Origin: Bacteroidales bacterium
GTDB lineage: Bacteria; Bacteroidota; Bacteroidia; Bacteroidales; GCA-2748055
Assembly (NCBI GenBank): GCA_029934875.1
Contig: JAOZLK010000169.1
Location: 1-8,240 of the forward strand
Direction: 5' to 3'
Length of the DNA stretch: 8,240 bases
Both the position numbers and the translations under genes were made by a program. Positions 6,264-8,240 of this stretch are shown here, in pieces (within the stretch, counting starts at the first letter, position 1; the number at the start of each line of letters is the position of its first letter). The notes beneath the pieces were generated by a model. The model had not been told where the DNA came from. It ran no database searches and saw only the letters and a program-made list of their open reading frames with translations.

Positions 6264-7325
6264 TTAATTGTGTATGGTACCCACAGAAAGGTCTGATGTC
6301 CCACCAGTGACACTGGCCAGGCAATTTACTTCACCCTGGTATTTAAGGAGTCCCAGAAATGCAAATATCAGAGCCTCTTTGTATTGAACCAGATCGGGAG
6401 AAGGAATGTGTAACTCGGCCCCGCTATGGAAACTAAACCGCTCCATAAGGGTATTGTTCAGTGCACCCCCTCCACTGACTAGTACTTTTTTCGCACAGGC
6501 CAGATCTACCGAGGATGCAAGTTGAATGGCAATGTGTTCAAGCATGGTGGCCATCTGATCCTGAACAGATAATTCAGGACTACTTGAGTGAGGGATGAAA
6601 ACCTTCTGGAACCACTCTGTTCCTAGTGATTTTGGAGCCTCCATCCTGTAAAATTCAAGAGAATTCAAATGATGAAGAAACTCTTGGTTGATTTCCCCCT
6701 TTGCAGCCAGCATCCCATCCTTATCGAAATCCTGGCCCTCCATCTCAGCAATCCGGTTCAGCGCAAGGTTTGCCGGACCAATGTCAAAAGCAAGCCTCTG
6801 CCCGTGAGGGTCATCAAATGAGATGTTGGCAAATCCGCCAAGGTTGATGCATGCATCATAGCTCCCGAAAAGCAGTTGGTCACCAATGGGTACAAGGGGT
6901 GCCCCCTGGCCGCCCTGGGCCACATCTTCCTTTCTGAAGTCGTTAATTACTATGATTTCGGTACGTTCAGCCATTATGGCCCCGTTCCCGGCCTGAAAGG
7001 TGATTCCCTTTGCAGGCTCATGGAAAAGCGTATGTCCGTGGGAGCTTAATAGATTTGGGGCCACATTGTGACCTTGGTGAAAATCATTGATCAGTTCAGC
7101 GAAATGCACGCCAAGCAAAAGATCCAGTTCCATAAGCTCGCTATTCGAAAGCGAGGCAGGATTAAGCAATAGACCTTTAAGCCAGTCCGGATAGGGGATG
7201 GTCTCACAATGAACAATTCTGGAATCCCACGCTTTCTCTTCCCTGCTGAATTCGCAATAAGCCAAGTCCACACCATCAAGGGAGGATCCCGACATAAGGC
7301 CTGTTACTTTATAGGTGATAGGCAT
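6264..7325 (-). CDS. anmK: Anhydro-N-acetylmuramic acid kinase
   Basis: A 353-residue protein, near the family's usual 360-370. AnmK uses ATP and water to open 1,6-anhydro-MurNAc, released by lytic transglycosylases, giving MurNAc-6-phosphate for the etherase MurQ. Signature blocks in order: GLMSGSSLDGVD (residues 9-20; most relatives have T where this has the second S), SSHGHTLFHEP (94-104), NDFRKEDVAQGGQGAPLVP (128-146), INLGGFANISF (160-170), AFDIGPANLALN (179-190), which should hold the catalytic Asp (here Asp181), and the SGGGALNNTLMERF phosphate-binding block (284-297). It ends with VTGGTSD. The enzyme is cytoplasmic. It starts only 7 bases after the stop of the upstream peptidase gene and is followed after 13 bases by the alcohol dehydrogenase, so all three are very likely co-transcribed. 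No murQ is in the window. Confidence 0.95.
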   Translation of the reverse strand: MPITYKVTGLMSGSSLDGVDLAYCEFSREEKAWDSRIVHCETIPYPDWLKGLLLNPASLSNSELMELDLLLGVHFAELINDFHQGHNVAPNLLSSHGHTLFHEPAKGITFQAGNGAIMAERTEIIVINDFRKEDVAQGGQGAPLVPIGDQLLFGSYDACINLGGFANISFDDPHGQRLAFDIGPANLALNRIAEMEGQDFDKDGMLAAKGEINQEFLHHLNSLEFYRMEAPKSLGTEWFQKVFIPHSSSPELSVQDQMATMLEHIAIQLASSVDLACAKKVLVSGGGALNNTLMERFSFHSGAELHIPSPDLVQYKEALIFAFLGLLKYQGEVNCLASVTGGTSDLSVGTIHN

Positions 7326-7332
7326 ATCTGAT

Positions 7333-8240
7333 TTACCAGCTAAAAGTTGTATGGTACAAATTTACATTTCCCTGGGAATCGGATACATAAAGTTCAAGTT
7401 CATGATCGCTGTTGGGTGAAATTCTATCATTATCAAAGGTATAGGTCAGCAAGTCATTTTTTGGATCATACTCAAACAATACCCATCGCATATCCACATA
7501 CCCTTCATATTTTGCAATATCTGAAATGTCATCGCGGATGATGAAACGAAGGGCTTTTCGGCCCGACTGATCGGCCGAAGCAGATCCTTTTATGGGTATA
7601 ATCTCCGGGGCGATGGTGTCCAGTGAAACTGCATACTCCCCAAAACTCCTGAGCCTGGCAATGACTCGTCCATTGCTGTAGGTGCCACCAAGCGAAGCAA
7701 CCTTCTTTTCCTCGGTATCGTAAGTCACGAAAACCAGTTTGTCACGCAATTCCGGGGCCACCTCCGGAGCAATAACGGATAGAGTATAAGTTTTAAAAAG
7801 GGGAGTGTGCGGGGAATGGATATGGTAATTTTCCGAAAGAAAGCCATTGCTCCTGGGGCTTTCCTTAAAGGAAAACTCAATGTTTTCAAATAGTGCGCCG
7901 GCCGGGACTTCAACTTGCACCTTTTTATTATAAAAGCGGGCCTCCTCATCAAATTTCATAAGCAGAGAGCTTTGATTCCCGGGGCTTGGTGATCCTGGCT
8001 GAATGCCCTTAATATTTAATTTAAAAGACAGGCAGGATATATTACCCGCCACATCTGAGACATTCACCTTAATGGTGTGGCTACCCGCACTATCCTCCTG
8101 GAGAATGCCATCGTTTTCAAGATTCCGGTAAATACGGAGTTTATCGTTGGGCAGGCGGTGAAGCCGGTGCACATTTCTACTCAGACTTTTTTTCTCTTCA
8201 TAATCAATATGGGCGTTTACATACCTGGTTTCTGAAAAGG
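7333..8240 (-). CDS. C-terminal part of a probable M23-family peptidoglycan metallopeptidase
   Basis: About 301 residues are visible; the frame is open to the right edge, so the N-terminus lies outside. A GTG at 8172 could serve as a start, but coding-like sequence continues upstream of it (FSETRYVNAHIDYEEKK), so it is not the real start. 'RY-V-N-x-H-I-D-Y' followed by 'LPNDKLRIY' is, from memory, the arrangement in the long C-terminal region of Bacteroidetes M23 (LytM-like) peptidases, whose zinc-binding catalytic domain sits N-terminal to it. Two Ig-like beta domains end in similar motifs: VSDVAGN (near 8061-8041) and VSDSQGN (near 7386-7366). Between them lies VPAGALFENIEF (near 7908-7873), which resembles a ZU5-type start. 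No catalytic residue is visible here, so the assignment rests on the tail alone. The neighbouring anmK, 7 bases downstream, supports a cell-wall role. The protein is probably exported to the periplasm. Confidence 0.6.
   Translation of the reverse strand, partial: FSETRYVNAHIDYEEKKSLSRNVHRLHRLPNDKLRIYRNLENDGILQEDSAGSHTIKVNVSDVAGNISCLSFKLNIKGIQPGSPSPGNQSSLLMKFDEEARFYNKKVQVEVPAGALFENIEFSFKESPRSNGFLSENYHIHSPHTPLFKTYTLSVIAPEVAPELRDKLVFVTYDTEEKKVASLGGTYSNGRVIARLRSFGEYAVSLDTIAPEIIPIKGSASADQSGRKALRFIIRDDISDIAKYEGYVDMRWVLFEYDPKNDLLTYTFDNDRISPNSDHELELYVSDSQGNVNLYHTTFSW

Noticed and set aside
6251..6313. Longer N-terminus for the alcohol dehydrogenase
   Set aside because: The extra 21 residues overlap the end of anmK and match nothing in the family, while MLNFVAFNP at 6250 is a typical family start.
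8170..8172. GTG at 8172 as the start of the right-edge gene
   Set aside because: The same frame stays open to the edge with coding-like sequence similar to the tail of Bacteroidetes M23 peptidases, so the gene is truncated by the window rather than starting here.

Overview
The window looks like a chromosomal segment of a Bacteroidetes bacterium, probably close to Bacteroidales or Marinilabiliales. The evidence is the protein families (a large AsmA-like protein, Bacteroidetes-type L19, an M23-peptidase tail with Ig-like domains), the absence of Shine-Dalgarno sequences, and several promoters of the Bacteroidetes form TTTG-N17-20-TAnnTTTG. Gene content is ordinary housekeeping, with no phage, insertion sequence or CRISPR array visible.

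Layout from left to right: a tRNA-Arg(ACG) on the minus strand, cut by the left edge (1-55), with a good promoter at 68-97. Next is a plus-strand AsmA-like inner-membrane protein (151-2931) with a long charged helical tail. Convergent to it is rplS (ribosomal protein L19, minus, 3011-3358), with its own promoter (3401-3432) and a strong intrinsic terminator (2957-2988). A secreted C69 dipeptidase follows on the minus strand (3467-5164). The 264-base gap 5165-5428 holds a small GTACT-type repeat and, on the plus strand, a promoter followed about 75 bases downstream by a strong intrinsic terminator with no sizeable ORF between them: a candidate small RNA of about 105 nt. The right third is a tight minus-strand operon read from the right edge: the C-terminal part of a probable M23 peptidoglycan peptidase (7333 to beyond 8240), anmK (6264-7325) and an iron-containing alcohol dehydrogenase (5429-6250).

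The M23-anmK pair makes sense as a cell-wall turnover unit: one product would cut peptidoglycan peptides, the other phosphorylates the anhydro-MurNAc released during wall recycling. The last gene, the alcohol dehydrogenase, is odd. It is in frame but lacks about 110 central residues, including two of the four expected metal ligands, so it is probably a decayed or inactive enzyme. The two items most worth a second look are this internally deleted dehydrogenase and the candidate small RNA that terminates on its stop codon.
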